The notes under the pieces are model-generated. The model was not told where the DNA came from, ran no database searches, and saw only the letters and a list, made by a program, of their open reading frames with translations. Positions 8,931 to 17,262 of a DNA stretch of 54,083 nt are shown piece by piece. A program made the position numbers and the translations under genes. Numbering within the stretch: the stretch's first letter is position 1; each line of letters starts with the position of its first letter. This stretch comes from a bacterium (GTDB lineage Bacteria > Sysuimicrobiota > Sysuimicrobiia > Sysuimicrobiales > Segetimicrobiaceae), in NCBI GenBank assembly GCA_035295165.1, contig DATGJN010000003.1, forward strand, positions 1 to 54,083, read 5' to 3'.

Positions 8931-10733
8931 CTAGGCCTTCCGCCTCCAGTCGGCGATGTTCCACGTCTCGTCGTCGAACGGCGTCATGTTCGCCCCGGTG
9001 TCAAGCGTGTTCGCCCGCGCGGAGACGAGTTTCCGATCGATCAGCGGGATGGCCACGCCCTGTTCTACGACCCGGTCGTTCGCCTTGATCCACAGATCTG
9101 CGTTCTTCTTCGGGTCAAGTTCGTTCTGCGCCCGCTCGTACAGATCGTTGTACGTCTTGTCCACCCAGCGGGTGCAGGCGATTCCGGACCAATCGTTCTC
9201 CTTTTGCGGGATGTCCTTGGCCGCATCTCCCGTGTAGAACCGGGCCATGTACGCGCTGGGGAACGGCGATCCGAACCCGGTCGTGAACATCTCCACGTCG
9301 GTGTAGAAGTGCGCCCACGTATCGTTGTTCCCGGGCGAGCTGCTGAAGAAGACCCCGGCATCGATCGACTTGAGCGTCGTGGCCACGCCGATCTTCTCCC
9401 ACCCCGCCTTGATGATCTCCTGTTCCTTCTGGCGGAGCGAGTTGACGCTGGTCTGATACACGACCTGTAGCTTCACGCCGCCCTTCTGCCGAATGCCGTC
9501 GGGACCGCGCGTGTACCCGGCCTCGTCGAGCAGCTGGTTGGCCCGCGCCAGGTCGAAGGCGATCTTCGTGTTCTTCGACGCCAGGTTCGTCGGCGTGGTC
9601 AGCGTGTTCGGGGTTGCGTCGCCCGTCGTCCCGTACAGCTGCTGCGCCATCGTCTGGCGGTCCGAGGCGAGCGCGAGCGCCTGCCGGACCTTCGGGTCTG
9701 TGAGGAACGGGTGCATCGACTTCACCGAGGACCGTTGGTCGTCGACGACCTTGTTGGGATCGGACTGATTCAGATAGATTTGCTCAACGCCACCGCCCGC
9801 GGCGGTGAGAATCTGGCCCTTACCCCCCTTGGCAATGTTCTGCAGCACCGGCCACTCAACTTGGAGGTTCCACGCGTAGTCGTATTCGCCCGTCTCCAAG
9901 GCCGCGCGCGCGGCGGACGTGGCATCCCCGCCACCTTTCATCTGGACCTGACTGAACGCGGGTTTGTTCGGATCGCGGTAGTTCGGGTTGACGGCGTACA
10001 CGACGAGGTCGCCCGGCCGGAAACTGTCCACCATGTACGGCCCGGTGCCGAAGGACTTCGTATTGAACGGCGCGTTCCGCGCGTTGCTGCCGATGTACGC
10101 GTCGAGCGCGTGCCGCGGGAGGATCATCCCGTTGATGCCCACGAATGGCAGGTACCACGCCGGCGTGGGCGCCTTAAAGGTGACCTTCACGGTGAGCGGA
10201 TTCACCGGTTCCACCTTCGCGACGTTCACGTAGCTGCCGTACGTCGTCGCCCCGGTCTCCTTGTTGGCGACGAACTGGTAGGTAAACACCACGTCGTCGG
10301 ACGTGAACGGACGTCCGTCCGCCCACTTGACACCCGGCTTCAGCTTGTACGTGACCGATTTGCCGTCGGCCGCAATTTGGCCGTTGGCGCGGGATGGCAC
10401 CGTGGCCGCCAGCACGGGGGTAAATCGCCCACTCGCGTCGACCGACAGCAGCGCCTCGCAGCAGAGGTGCGCGGCGTGGAAGTCCTTCGTGCCCTGGGCC
10501 AGGTGCGGGTTCAGAATCGTGGGCGCCTGCCAGTACAGCAGCTTGAGCACACCGCTCGCGCCGCGCCCGCCTGCGGCTGCGGCCCACGCGGGCTGCGGCG
10601 TCGGCGACGCCAGCACAGCGGTGATGCCACCCGCCGACACCCCCAACGCGACGAGGCGGGCGATCACGTCGCGGCGGCTCAGGCGCCCTTGCCGGAGGTC
10701 GCGGACGAGCAGATCGAAGTCCCTCTGTCTCAT
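8931..10733 (-). CDS. Family-5 extracellular solute-binding protein, copy 2
   Basis: A 600-aa SBP_bac_5 protein, collinear with the downstream copy (6904-8703) over its whole length with long identical blocks, including the central SSSPGNNDT region and the C-terminal ADWRRKA. It carries the same twin-arginine-like export signal (LSRRDVIARLVALG, then a hydrophobic stretch). It starts at ATG 10733 and is the first gene of the binding-protein/permease cluster. The 227-bp gap to copy 1 and the repeated upstream element suggest each copy may have its own promoter. Retention of two diverged receptors beside a single permease pair suggests broadened or split substrate range, which is inference. Confidence 0.93.
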   Translation of the reverse strand: MRQRDFDLLVRDLRQGRLSRRDVIARLVALGVSAGGITAVLASPTPQPAWAAAAGGRGASGVLKLLYWQAPTILNPHLAQGTKDFHAAHLCCEALLSVDASGRFTPVLAATVPSRANGQIAADGKSVTYKLKPGVKWADGRPFTSDDVVFTYQFVANKETGATTYGSYVNVAKVEPVNPLTVKVTFKAPTPAWYLPFVGINGMILPRHALDAYIGSNARNAPFNTKSFGTGPYMVDSFRPGDLVVYAVNPNYRDPNKPAFSQVQMKGGGDATSAARAALETGEYDYAWNLQVEWPVLQNIAKGGKGQILTAAGGGVEQIYLNQSDPNKVVDDQRSSVKSMHPFLTDPKVRQALALASDRQTMAQQLYGTTGDATPNTLTTPTNLASKNTKIAFDLARANQLLDEAGYTRGPDGIRQKGGVKLQVVYQTSVNSLRQKEQEIIKAGWEKIGVATTLKSIDAGVFFSSSPGNNDTWAHFYTDVEMFTTGFGSPFPSAYMARFYTGDAAKDIPQKENDWSGIACTRWVDKTYNDLYERAQNELDPKKNADLWIKANDRVVEQGVAIPLIDRKLVSARANTLDTGANMTPFDDETWNIADWRRKA

Positions 10734-10828
10734 ACCTGCACCTCTTCTTCTGCCGTCGTCTGCACGACACAGGATGTCTCAAACCAAGACACCGCCACAT
10801 CCTGTCCCACGCACCAAGTTGAGCCCCG

Positions 10829-10860
10829 GAGTTCGAGGTGTTACTAAGAACTCCTGCGGA
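10829..10860. promoter_or_regulatory. 32-bp element upstream of binding-protein copy 2
   Basis: Partner of the element at 8791-8822, lying in the divergent gap between the binding-protein gene (minus) and the glucokinase gene (plus). Here the inverted repeat is perfect: GGAGTTC (10829-10835) and GAACTCC (10849-10855) around a 13-nt loop. Conservation of sequence and of the roughly 90-bp distance to the start codon argues for a regulatory role of the minus-strand genes. Confidence 0.55.
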
Positions 10861-10982
10861 CCGCCGGACGGCACCCCGGGGTTCCGGCGGCGGACGCACC
10901 GCCCGTTCGCGACGCGCAGGGGTGAGCGCAGGCGCCGGCCAACACAACACAGGCTGCGGCGCGAACACGGTGGAGGCGGACG

Positions 10983-11981
10983 ATGCTGCTGGCAGGCGAC
11001 ATCGGAGGGACCAAAACCGCCCTCGGGATCTTCACCCCGGATGCGGGACCGCGGTCGCCACTGGCGCAGGCGACGTTTCCGAGCCACCACTATCCCAGCC
11101 TGGAGGCGATCATCGAAGAGTTCCTCCGCCAGACGAAGCCATCGATCGACCGGGCCAGCTTCGGCGTCGCCGGCCCGGTCATCAACGGCGTCGCGAAGAT
11201 CACCAACGTCCCCTGGACGGTCGACGACGCGGCGCTGGGACGGACGCTGCGCGGTGCTCCGGTCCGGGTCGTCAACGACCTCGTGGCCATCGCCAGCGCG
11301 GTGCCCGCCCTGGAGGCGTCGGACCGCCACACCGTGAACCGGGGCACGACCGTCTCCGGTGGAGCGATCGGCATTGTCGCGCCGGGGACCGGCCTCGGCG
11401 AGGCGTTTCTGACATGGGACGGCGGCCGGTACCGCGCCTATCCGTCCGAAGGCGGCCATGCAGACTTCGCGCCCCGCACGCCCGTGCAGCGGGGCCTTCT
11501 CGCGGCGCTCGCGCGCGACGGCTCCCACGTGAGTTACGAGCGCGTCTGTTCCGGCCTCGGGATCCCGCACATCTACGCGTACCTGCGGGACAATGGCGCC
11601 GCGCCGGAGCCGGCGTGGCTCGCCCAGGAACTCGCCGCAGCGGACGATCCGACGCCCGTGATCATGCGCGCCGCGCTCGAGCACGAACCCCCGTCCCAAC
11701 TCGCCGCGGACACGCTGGGCGAGTTCGTCGCGATCCTGGGCGCGGAAGCGGGAAACCTCGCGCTCAAGGTCCTCGCCACCGGCGGGGTCTATCTCGGCGG
11801 CGGCATCCCTCCCCGCATCACGGCGTCGCTCGAGGACGGGCGGTTCATGCAGGCGTTCACCGACAAGGGCCGACTCTCCACCATTCTCTCCGCGATCCCG
11901 GTCCACGTCATCACACACCCCGGCGTCGCCCTGGTGGGCGCAGCCTGCGTCGGGCTCGACCTACCCACTCGGCCGGCCTGA
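10983..11981 (+). CDS. glk: Glucokinase (Glk family)
   Basis: Phosphorylates glucose with ATP to glucose 6-phosphate in the cytoplasm. The 332-aa protein has the actin-like ATPase phosphate-1 motif (GDIGGTKTALGIF) at the very N-terminus, the sugar-binding region VRVVNDLVAIA with catalytic Asp near residue 98, the GTGLGEAFL phosphate-2 motif and SEGGHADFAP with the conserved His. This resembles the Glk (COG0837) type rather than zinc-CXCGXXGC ROK proteins, because no such cysteine cluster is present. GGAGG lies 6 nt before the ATG. It is transcribed divergently from the binding-protein genes and about 90 bp before an aldo/keto reductase. With the glycogen genes at 28-34 kb it indicates glucose handling. 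Confidence 0.9.
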   Translation: MLLAGDIGGTKTALGIFTPDAGPRSPLAQATFPSHHYPSLEAIIEEFLRQTKPSIDRASFGVAGPVINGVAKITNVPWTVDDAALGRTLRGAPVRVVNDLVAIASAVPALEASDRHTVNRGTTVSGGAIGIVAPGTGLGEAFLTWDGGRYRAYPSEGGHADFAPRTPVQRGLLAALARDGSHVSYERVCSGLGIPHIYAYLRDNGAAPEPAWLAQELAAADDPTPVIMRAALEHEPPSQLAADTLGEFVAILGAEAGNLALKVLATGGVYLGGGIPPRITASLEDGRFMQAFTDKGRLSTILSAIPVHVITHPGVALVGAACVGLDLPTRPA

Positions 11982-12073
11982 AGCAGGGTCCGCCGCCTCC
12001 GCCGGCCAATCGCCTCTCTTGTTCGGCACTCGCGTCGCGCGTCGGCTGGCCGGCGCGCATTCCCGCAACGGAG

Positions 12074-13030
12074 GTGAGGACGATCAAGTACCGTCAGCTT
12101 GGGCGCTCCGGACTGCGCGTATCCGCGTTCGCCCTCGGCACCAACGCGTTTGGTGGACGGGCGGACGAGGCCGCCTCGATTGCCGTGATCCACCACGCGC
12201 TGGACCACGGCGTCAACCTCATCGACACCGCGAACATCTACACCGACACTCGGTCCGAGACGATCATTGGCAAGGCGCTGCAGGGGCGGCGGGCGCGGGC
12301 GATCGTCGCGACCAAATGCGGCATGCGGATGGGCGACGGCCCCAACGACATGAGCTCCTCGCGGTGGCACATCATGCGCGAGATCGAGGGGAGCCTCCGT
12401 CGCCTCCAAACCGACTATGTGGACCTGTATCAGATTCACCAGTTCGACGAGCATACGCCCGTCGAGGAAACGCTCGAGGCGTTCGACGACCTGATCCGAC
12501 AGGGCAAAGTCCGCTACATCGGGTGCTCGAACTTCGCAGCGTGGCAGGTGTGCAAGGCGTTGTGGATGAGCGAGCGGCATGGCCTCGCGCGGTACGTGTC
12601 GGTCCAGCCGGAGTATTCGCCCGCCGACCGTCGCATCGAGCCCGAGCTGGTGCCGGTATGTCTCGACCAGGGCGTCGGCCTGATCGTCTACTTCCCCTTG
12701 GCGGGCGGGATCCTCACCGGAAAGTACAAGCCCGGCGCGCAACCGCCCCAAGGTTCCCGCGCCCTGACGCAGCCGGCGTTCGCCCGCCGCTTGAACGAAC
12801 GGAACCTCGCCCTCGCCCAGAACATGGAGCGGCTGGCCGCCGAGATCGGCGTCACGGTCGCCCAGCTCACGCTCGCGTGGGTGATGAACCGGCCGGGGAT
12901 CACGAGCGCGCTCGTCGGGGCGACGCGGGTCGCCCAGCAGGAGGAGAATCTCAAGGCGGTCGATCTGGAACTGCGCCCGGACGTGGTGACTCGCATCAAC
13001 GAGTTGTCGCAGGCGTTCGTCGCGTTCTAA
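12074..13030 (+). CDS. Aldo/keto reductase
   Basis: An NADPH-dependent oxidoreductase of the AKR superfamily (TIM barrel) of about 315 aa. It starts like typical family members with KYRQLGRSGLRVSAF, followed by DTANIYTDTRSETIIGKAL (Asp/Tyr of the catalytic tetrad), RVATKCG-like strand (IVATKCGMRM), VDLYQIHQFD (His) and a C-terminal cofactor-binding segment ALVGATRVAQQEENL. Substrate is unknown. The start is odd. The family Met position is ATC at 12083, preceded by a near-ideal GGAGGTGAGG. The nearest standard codon is GTG at 12074, buried inside that ribosome-binding site. I give the GTG coordinate, but initiation at ATC is plausible. Confidence 0.88.
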   Translation: MRTIKYRQLGRSGLRVSAFALGTNAFGGRADEAASIAVIHHALDHGVNLIDTANIYTDTRSETIIGKALQGRRARAIVATKCGMRMGDGPNDMSSSRWHIMREIEGSLRRLQTDYVDLYQIHQFDEHTPVEETLEAFDDLIRQGKVRYIGCSNFAAWQVCKALWMSERHGLARYVSVQPEYSPADRRIEPELVPVCLDQGVGLIVYFPLAGGILTGKYKPGAQPPQGSRALTQPAFARRLNERNLALAQNMERLAAEIGVTVAQLTLAWVMNRPGITSALVGATRVAQQEENLKAVDLELRPDVVTRINELSQAFVAF

Positions 13031-13041
13031 GCGGTGTCTCT

Positions 13042-13064
13042 GCCCGCGCCGCGTCGGCGCGGGC
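13042..13064 (+). terminator. GC-rich hairpin after the aldo/keto reductase
   Basis: A perfect 10-bp inverted repeat (GCCCGCGCCG / CGGCGCGGGC) with a 3-nt loop begins 12 nt after the stop codon. There is no T-run, so it may be an RNA-stabilising or Rho-assisted hairpin rather than a classical intrinsic terminator. Confidence 0.5.
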
Positions 13065-13146
13065 GTGCTAGACTGGAGACGCCAACGCTGGAGCGCGGCG
13101 CGCGCTGTCGCGCACGGGGGCCAGGCGGTCGAGGGGGCACGGAGTG

Positions 13147-13797
13147 ATGGACAGTCCACGGATGCACGGGTTTCTGTTCCTGCGGGTTCCCGCGGGACGC
13201 CGGACGTCGCACGAGGCGGGGCGCGCGCGGGAGGCGATCGAGTCGGCGGCCGCAACGCCGGGGGTCGCCGGCCTGTACACGTACAGCCTGGTCGGTCTGC
13301 GCGGCGATGCCGATCTCGGAGCCTGGATCGCGGCGGCCGAGCCGGACGCCTATCAGGAAGCCGCTCGCCGGCTGCTGCACACGGACCTTGAGTTGACGTG
13401 GAGCCTGTGGGGCTTCGTGCGCTCGTCCCAGTACACCGGGCGCGACGGCACGAACGTCAAGATCCCCGGGGAGCGCCGGCGCTTTCTCGTCGTATACCCG
13501 TTCAGCAAGACCCACGAGTGGTACCAGATGGCGCCCGAGATCCGGCGGACGATGATGATGGAGCACTCCCGGTTCGGCCACAGCTTCGACGACATCGAGC
13601 AGTTGCTGCTCTACTGCACGGGCCTCGCGGACTGGGAGTTCGTGGTGGGGTACGAGACCGACGACCTGACCCGGTTCCAGGAACTCGTCACCGGGATGCG
13701 CAGCACCGCCGGTCGGCCGTACACACTGCGCGACACGCCGACGTTTGCCGGTCGCTACGGATCGGTCGAAGAGACGCTGCGGCGCGTGTTCGGATAG
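13147..13797 (+). CDS. HemQ-like / chlorite-dismutase family protein
   Basis: The product (216 aa) belongs to the chlorite dismutase superfamily. The related HemQ enzyme decarboxylates coproheme III to heme b in Gram-positive-type bacteria. Visible HemQ features are PFSKTHEWYQM (the Tyr-containing coproheme region), RRTMMMEHSRFGHSF with the proximal heme-ligand His, LADWEFVVGYETDDLTRFQELV and the C-terminal STAGRPYTLRDTPTFAGRY. No conserved Arg typical of true chlorite dismutase is obvious, so HemQ function is favoured. ATG at 13147 is used; a GTG at 13144 is equally possible given GAGGGGG at 13131. The next gene follows after 12 nt, so they are likely cotranscribed. Confidence 0.85.
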   Translation: MDSPRMHGFLFLRVPAGRRTSHEAGRAREAIESAAATPGVAGLYTYSLVGLRGDADLGAWIAAAEPDAYQEAARRLLHTDLELTWSLWGFVRSSQYTGRDGTNVKIPGERRRFLVVYPFSKTHEWYQMAPEIRRTMMMEHSRFGHSFDDIEQLLLYCTGLADWEFVVGYETDDLTRFQELVTGMRSTAGRPYTLRDTPTFAGRYGSVEETLRRVFG

Positions 13798-13809
13798 CGG
13801 AGGCGCGAG

Positions 13810-14319
13810 ATGTCACCCGTTCACGTCTACGACGTACTCCTCCGAGCTCGACAGAAGCTGTTCGAGTGGGTGCGCCCGCTCGACCAGGCTCAGTACGCGC
13901 AGCCGTTTCCGTTCGGGGCGCGGTCCGTCCGCGGCTGTCTCGTGGAAATCGCCCGGGCGGAACTGTTTCTCGCGATGCGGCTCCGGGAGGAGCCGCTGCC
14001 GCCGCTCGCCGAGTGGCCGATCAACGAGCAGCGCCTGCCGACATTCGCGGAGCTCGAGCGCGTGTGGACGGCGCAGTCGCAGCAGACGCGCGCCACGCTG
14101 GCCGAGACAACGGATTGGGACCGTACCGTGACCTGCCGCCTCGTGCGGCCGAACCAGACAGTACTGCTCACGGCGACAAAGGCGGACATCGCCACGCAGA
14201 TCATGATGCACGAGGTCCATCACCGCGCGCAGGCCATGGCGATGCTGCGGCAACTGGGCGTGGAGGCCCAGAACCTGGACCACATCCGCTTTACGCAAAC
14301 CACGGTGCCACAGAACTAA
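13810..14319 (+). CDS. DinB-family protein
   Basis: A 169-aa four-helix-bundle protein of the DinB/DUF664-like group, which in many cases are metal-dependent thiol (bacillithiol or mycothiol) transferases. The C-terminal metal-binding segment HEVHHRAQAMAMLRQLGVE is typical of the family. In the first helix the usual His before an acidic or hydrophobic stretch appears to be replaced (CLVEIARAE), so the three-His site may be incomplete. GGAGG precedes the ATG by about 6 nt, and only 12 nt separate it from the hemQ-like gene. Its role beside a heme-synthesis gene is unknown. Confidence 0.75.
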   Translation: MSPVHVYDVLLRARQKLFEWVRPLDQAQYAQPFPFGARSVRGCLVEIARAELFLAMRLREEPLPPLAEWPINEQRLPTFAELERVWTAQSQQTRATLAETTDWDRTVTCRLVRPNQTVLLTATKADIATQIMMHEVHHRAQAMAMLRQLGVEAQNLDHIRFTQTTVPQN

Positions 14320-14559
14320 GGCGCGCGCCGACGGTCTGTGTCGTTTCGCCACGCCGCTCCGTTGCGCGGATGGTGTGGACACCCGCCCTTCTCCGACCCG
14401 CCGCCCGGGCGTCTCCCTGGCGATCGACGCCGGTCACGGGAACTTTCGACGACCGGCAATCGCTGTGAGCGTGTGAAGGTCACACGTAGGTCCAACCACA
14501 CGCGACGCACTGGCCGGAGCCTCGACCGTGCGTCGCGACGCGAAGGGAGAAGGACGACC

Positions 14560-14877
14560 ATGAGAAGCACGCTTGTGGCATGCGCCGTCGCGCTCGTCAT
14601 CGCCGGGGGGGCGATCGCTCTGCCGATGACCGCGTCGGCCGTGACCGTCGTCGTCATCGCGCCCGGACCGCCGCCTGCGGCGCAGTACGAAGTGGTCCCG
14701 GCGACGCCGGGCCCCGGCTGGGTGTGGGTCGGCGGGCACTGGGCGTGGAACGGCGGCCGGTGGGTCTGGATACACGGGTATTGGGCGAGAGGACCGCGGG
14801 CGGGGGCCGCGTGGGTTCCCGGACACTGGGTCCCGCGAGGAGGCGGGTGGGTCTGGGTCGAGGGCCACTGGCGATAG
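14560..14877 (+). CDS. Secreted WxxGxW-repeat protein
   Basis: A small exported protein of 105 aa. The signal peptide covers about residues 1-26 (MRSTLVAC start, hydrophobic core, ending ASA). The mature part consists largely of repeats of the YXWGXW/WxxGxW type, with units such as WVWVGGHW, WVWIHGYW, WVPGHW and WVWVEGHW, rich in Trp and Gly. This kind of repeat occurs in envelope-associated proteins of unknown function; binding to sugars or cell wall is only a guess. Upstream, AAGGGAGAAGG lies a few bases before the ATG. An in-frame extension upstream to 14338 lacks homology and was not used. Confidence 0.75.
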   Translation: MRSTLVACAVALVIAGGAIALPMTASAVTVVVIAPGPPPAAQYEVVPATPGPGWVWVGGHWAWNGGRWVWIHGYWARGPRAGAAWVPGHWVPRGGGWVWVEGHWR

Positions 14878-14896
14878 GCTCGCGCTAGTGCGCGTC

Positions 14897-14961
14897 GCGA
14901 GGCGGCGCGCGGTCACGACGCGGACCCACATCGGCACCCGCGTGGCCGTGTGCCGCCTCGC
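14897..14961 (+). terminator. Possible hairpin after the WxxGxW gene
   Basis: A 10-bp inverted repeat (GCGAGGCGGC / GCCGCCTCGC) with a 45-nt loop lies 20 nt past the stop codon. It could end that transcript. The loop is long and there is no T-run, so support is modest. Confidence 0.25.
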
Positions 14962-15138
14962 GCACTCGCGAACCGCTAGACCCGCGCGTTCGCCCGGACA
15001 ACCTCGGCGATCCCCCGGGCGCGCTTGCCGAGAGTCCCGGACGCGGATCGCCCGCGCGCGGACGAGACGTCCCTCGTCACCCCGACGTCTCGTCGCAGAT
15101 CAGAGGCGTGGGGTGGGTCACCGGAGAAGACACCTACC

Positions 15139-17262
15139 ATGCCCGGCGGGTATCGAATCGGCCTCGATATCGGCGGCACCTTCACCGACCTCGTGCTGGC
15201 GGACGAGCGTGCCGGTGGGATCCGCCTCCACAAGGTGCTCACCACCCCCGACGATCCGGCCGAGGGCGCGCTGCGGGGCCTGATCGAACTGTGCGACGCG
15301 GCGGAGATCGCCCTTGGGGACGTCGACGCGCTCGTTCACGGCACGACCCTGGTCACCAACGCGATCATTGAGCGCGCAGGCGCTCGGACCGCGCTCCTCA
15401 CGACCCGTGGGTTCCGCGACATCCTCGAGATGGGCAAGGAGCAGCGGTACGACATCTACGACCTGTTCTTGCAGTACCCCGATCTGCTCGTCCCGCGGCG
15501 CTGGCGCATCGAGGTCGACGAACGCGTCACCCGCGACGGCACCGTGCTGACGCCGCTCGACCCGGCGCAGGTGCGGGCCGCGGCGCGCGATCTCGCATCC
15601 CAGGGCATCGAGGCGGTCGCGGTCGTGTTCCTCCACGCCTATGTCAATCCGTCGCACGAGCGCGCGGTCCGCGATCTCCTGCGCGAGGAGGTTCCGGCGC
15701 TCAGCGTGTCGATCTCAAGCGAGATCGATCCCGAGATTCGGGAGTACGAGCGCAGCTGTACGACCGTCTGCAACGCGTACGTCCAGCCGCTCGTAGACCG
15801 GTATCTGCGCCGTCTGGACACGGCGCTCGCTGCGCGTGGGTTCCGCGGCCGGTTCGCGCTGATGCAGTCGTCGGGGGGCACGATCGCGCCCGACTCGGCG
15901 CGCCGGTTCCCGATTCGCCTGCTCGAGTCGGGCCCGGCGGGCGGCGCGCTCGTCACGGCGTTCTTCGGCGAACAGCTGGGCCGGCGCGATCTCGTCGCGT
16001 TCGACATGGGCGGCACGACCGCAAAGCTGTGTCTGATCCGGGACGGCCGGCCCGAGATCGCGCCGTCGATCGAGGCGGCACGCGTCCATCGCTTCAAGCG
16101 AGGTTCGGGCCTGCCGGTCACCGTGCCGGCGGTCGACATGATGGAGATCGGCGCCGGCGGTGGCTCGATCGCGCGCGTTGACACGCTCGGCCTGCTCAAG
16201 GTCGGCCCGCACAGCGCGGGGGCCGTCCCGGGCCCCGCGTGCTACGGCCGCGGCGGCGTCGAAGCGACCGTCACCGACGCATGCCTCGTGCTCGGGTATT
16301 TCGACCCCGGCTACTTCTTGGGCGGGGCGATGCCGCTCGATCGGCGCGCGGCCGTCGCCGCGCTCGAACAGCTCGGCGCCCAACTGCGGCTCGACCCCGT
16401 CGCGGCGGCATGGGGGGTGCACCAGATCGTTGCCGAGAACATGGCTGCGGCGGCGCGCGTCTACCTGATCGAGCGCGGGCAAGATCCCCGCCGGTTCGCG
16501 ATGGTTGCCTTCGGCGGCGCCGGGCCCGCCCACGCGTCGCGCGTCGCGCGCATTCTCGGCCTCTCCGAGGTGATCGTCCCGCCGGCATCGGGGGTCGCGT
16601 CCGCGCTCGGGTTCCTCGTCTCGCCGACGAGTTTCGACCTGGTCCACTCCCTGCCGGGCCTGCTGGACACCCTCGATTGGGACACGGTCGACGCGCTCTA
16701 CGGCCGCATGGAGGCGGAGGGACGCGCGATGCTGGCAGCCGCCGGTGTCTCCGGGGATCGAGTCACGTCTACCCGACGCGCCGAGATGCGCCTCGTCGGC
16801 CAGTTCCACGATATCGAGGTCGCGGTCCCCGCCGGGCGGCTCACCCGTACCGTCGCACCGACCCTGGGCGCCGCATTCGAGTCGGAGTACCGACGGCTCT
16901 ACGGCACGTTTCTTGCCGGGCGGCAAATCCAGGTTCTGAACTGGCGGGTCCTCGTGACCGGCCCGCGGCCGGAGTTCGCGCTCGCCGCCGGCCGCGTCGA
17001 TCCGTCCGCGAGCGCGGCGGCGGCGCTCCGCGGGCGTCGGTCCGCCTACTTTCCCGAGACGGAGGGATTCGTGGAGGCACCAGTGTACGACCGGTACCGA
17101 CTCACACCCGGGTGCGCCGTGCGCGGTCCCGCCATCGTCGAGGAGCACGAGGCGACCACGGTCGTCGGGCCGGGAGACACCCTCAGGGTCGACGCGCTGT
17201 CCAACCTGCTGATCCAGATCAACGCGGCCGCGGCGGCGACGCCGCCCGGAGGTGCCCGGTGA
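15139..17262 (+). CDS. hyuA: Hydantoinase/oxoprolinase family, A subunit
   Basis: A 707-aa ATP-dependent subunit of the HyuA/HyuB amidohydrolase and carboxylase family (N-methylhydantoinase, 5-oxoprolinase, acetone/acetophenone carboxylase). The N-terminal Hydant_A_N domain starts with GLDIGGTFTDLVL (phosphate-binding motif) and HGTTLVTNAIIERAGA. The central hydantoinase_A domain carries the ESGPAGG and AFDMGGTTAKLCLI motifs. The C-terminal domain includes EEHEATTVVGPGD. ATG at 15139 follows GGAGAAG at acceptable spacing. Its stop overlaps the hyuB-like start (GTGA). The exact substrate cannot be inferred. The neighbouring peptidase and peptide-type transporter fit with, but do not prove, degradation of peptides or cyclic amides. 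Confidence 0.92.
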   Translation: MPGGYRIGLDIGGTFTDLVLADERAGGIRLHKVLTTPDDPAEGALRGLIELCDAAEIALGDVDALVHGTTLVTNAIIERAGARTALLTTRGFRDILEMGKEQRYDIYDLFLQYPDLLVPRRWRIEVDERVTRDGTVLTPLDPAQVRAAARDLASQGIEAVAVVFLHAYVNPSHERAVRDLLREEVPALSVSISSEIDPEIREYERSCTTVCNAYVQPLVDRYLRRLDTALAARGFRGRFALMQSSGGTIAPDSARRFPIRLLESGPAGGALVTAFFGEQLGRRDLVAFDMGGTTAKLCLIRDGRPEIAPSIEAARVHRFKRGSGLPVTVPAVDMMEIGAGGGSIARVDTLGLLKVGPHSAGAVPGPACYGRGGVEATVTDACLVLGYFDPGYFLGGAMPLDRRAAVAALEQLGAQLRLDPVAAAWGVHQIVAENMAAAARVYLIERGQDPRRFAMVAFGGAGPAHASRVARILGLSEVIVPPASGVASALGFLVSPTSFDLVHSLPGLLDTLDWDTVDALYGRMEAEGRAMLAAAGVSGDRVTSTRRAEMRLVGQFHDIEVAVPAGRLTRTVAPTLGAAFESEYRRLYGTFLAGRQIQVLNWRVLVTGPRPEFALAAGRVDPSASAAAALRGRRSAYFPETEGFVEAPVYDRYRLTPGCAVRGPAIVEEHEATTVVGPGDTLRVDALSNLLIQINAAAAATPPGGAR

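Noticed and set aside
8791-10860. Two-copy 32-bp element as a CRISPR or REP array
   Set aside because: Only two copies are present, about 2 kb apart, each in a promoter region with no spacers.
10838-12073. Plus-strand frame extending the aldo/keto reductase upstream to 10838
   Set aside because: That part is an alternate frame of glucokinase and has no AKR homology.
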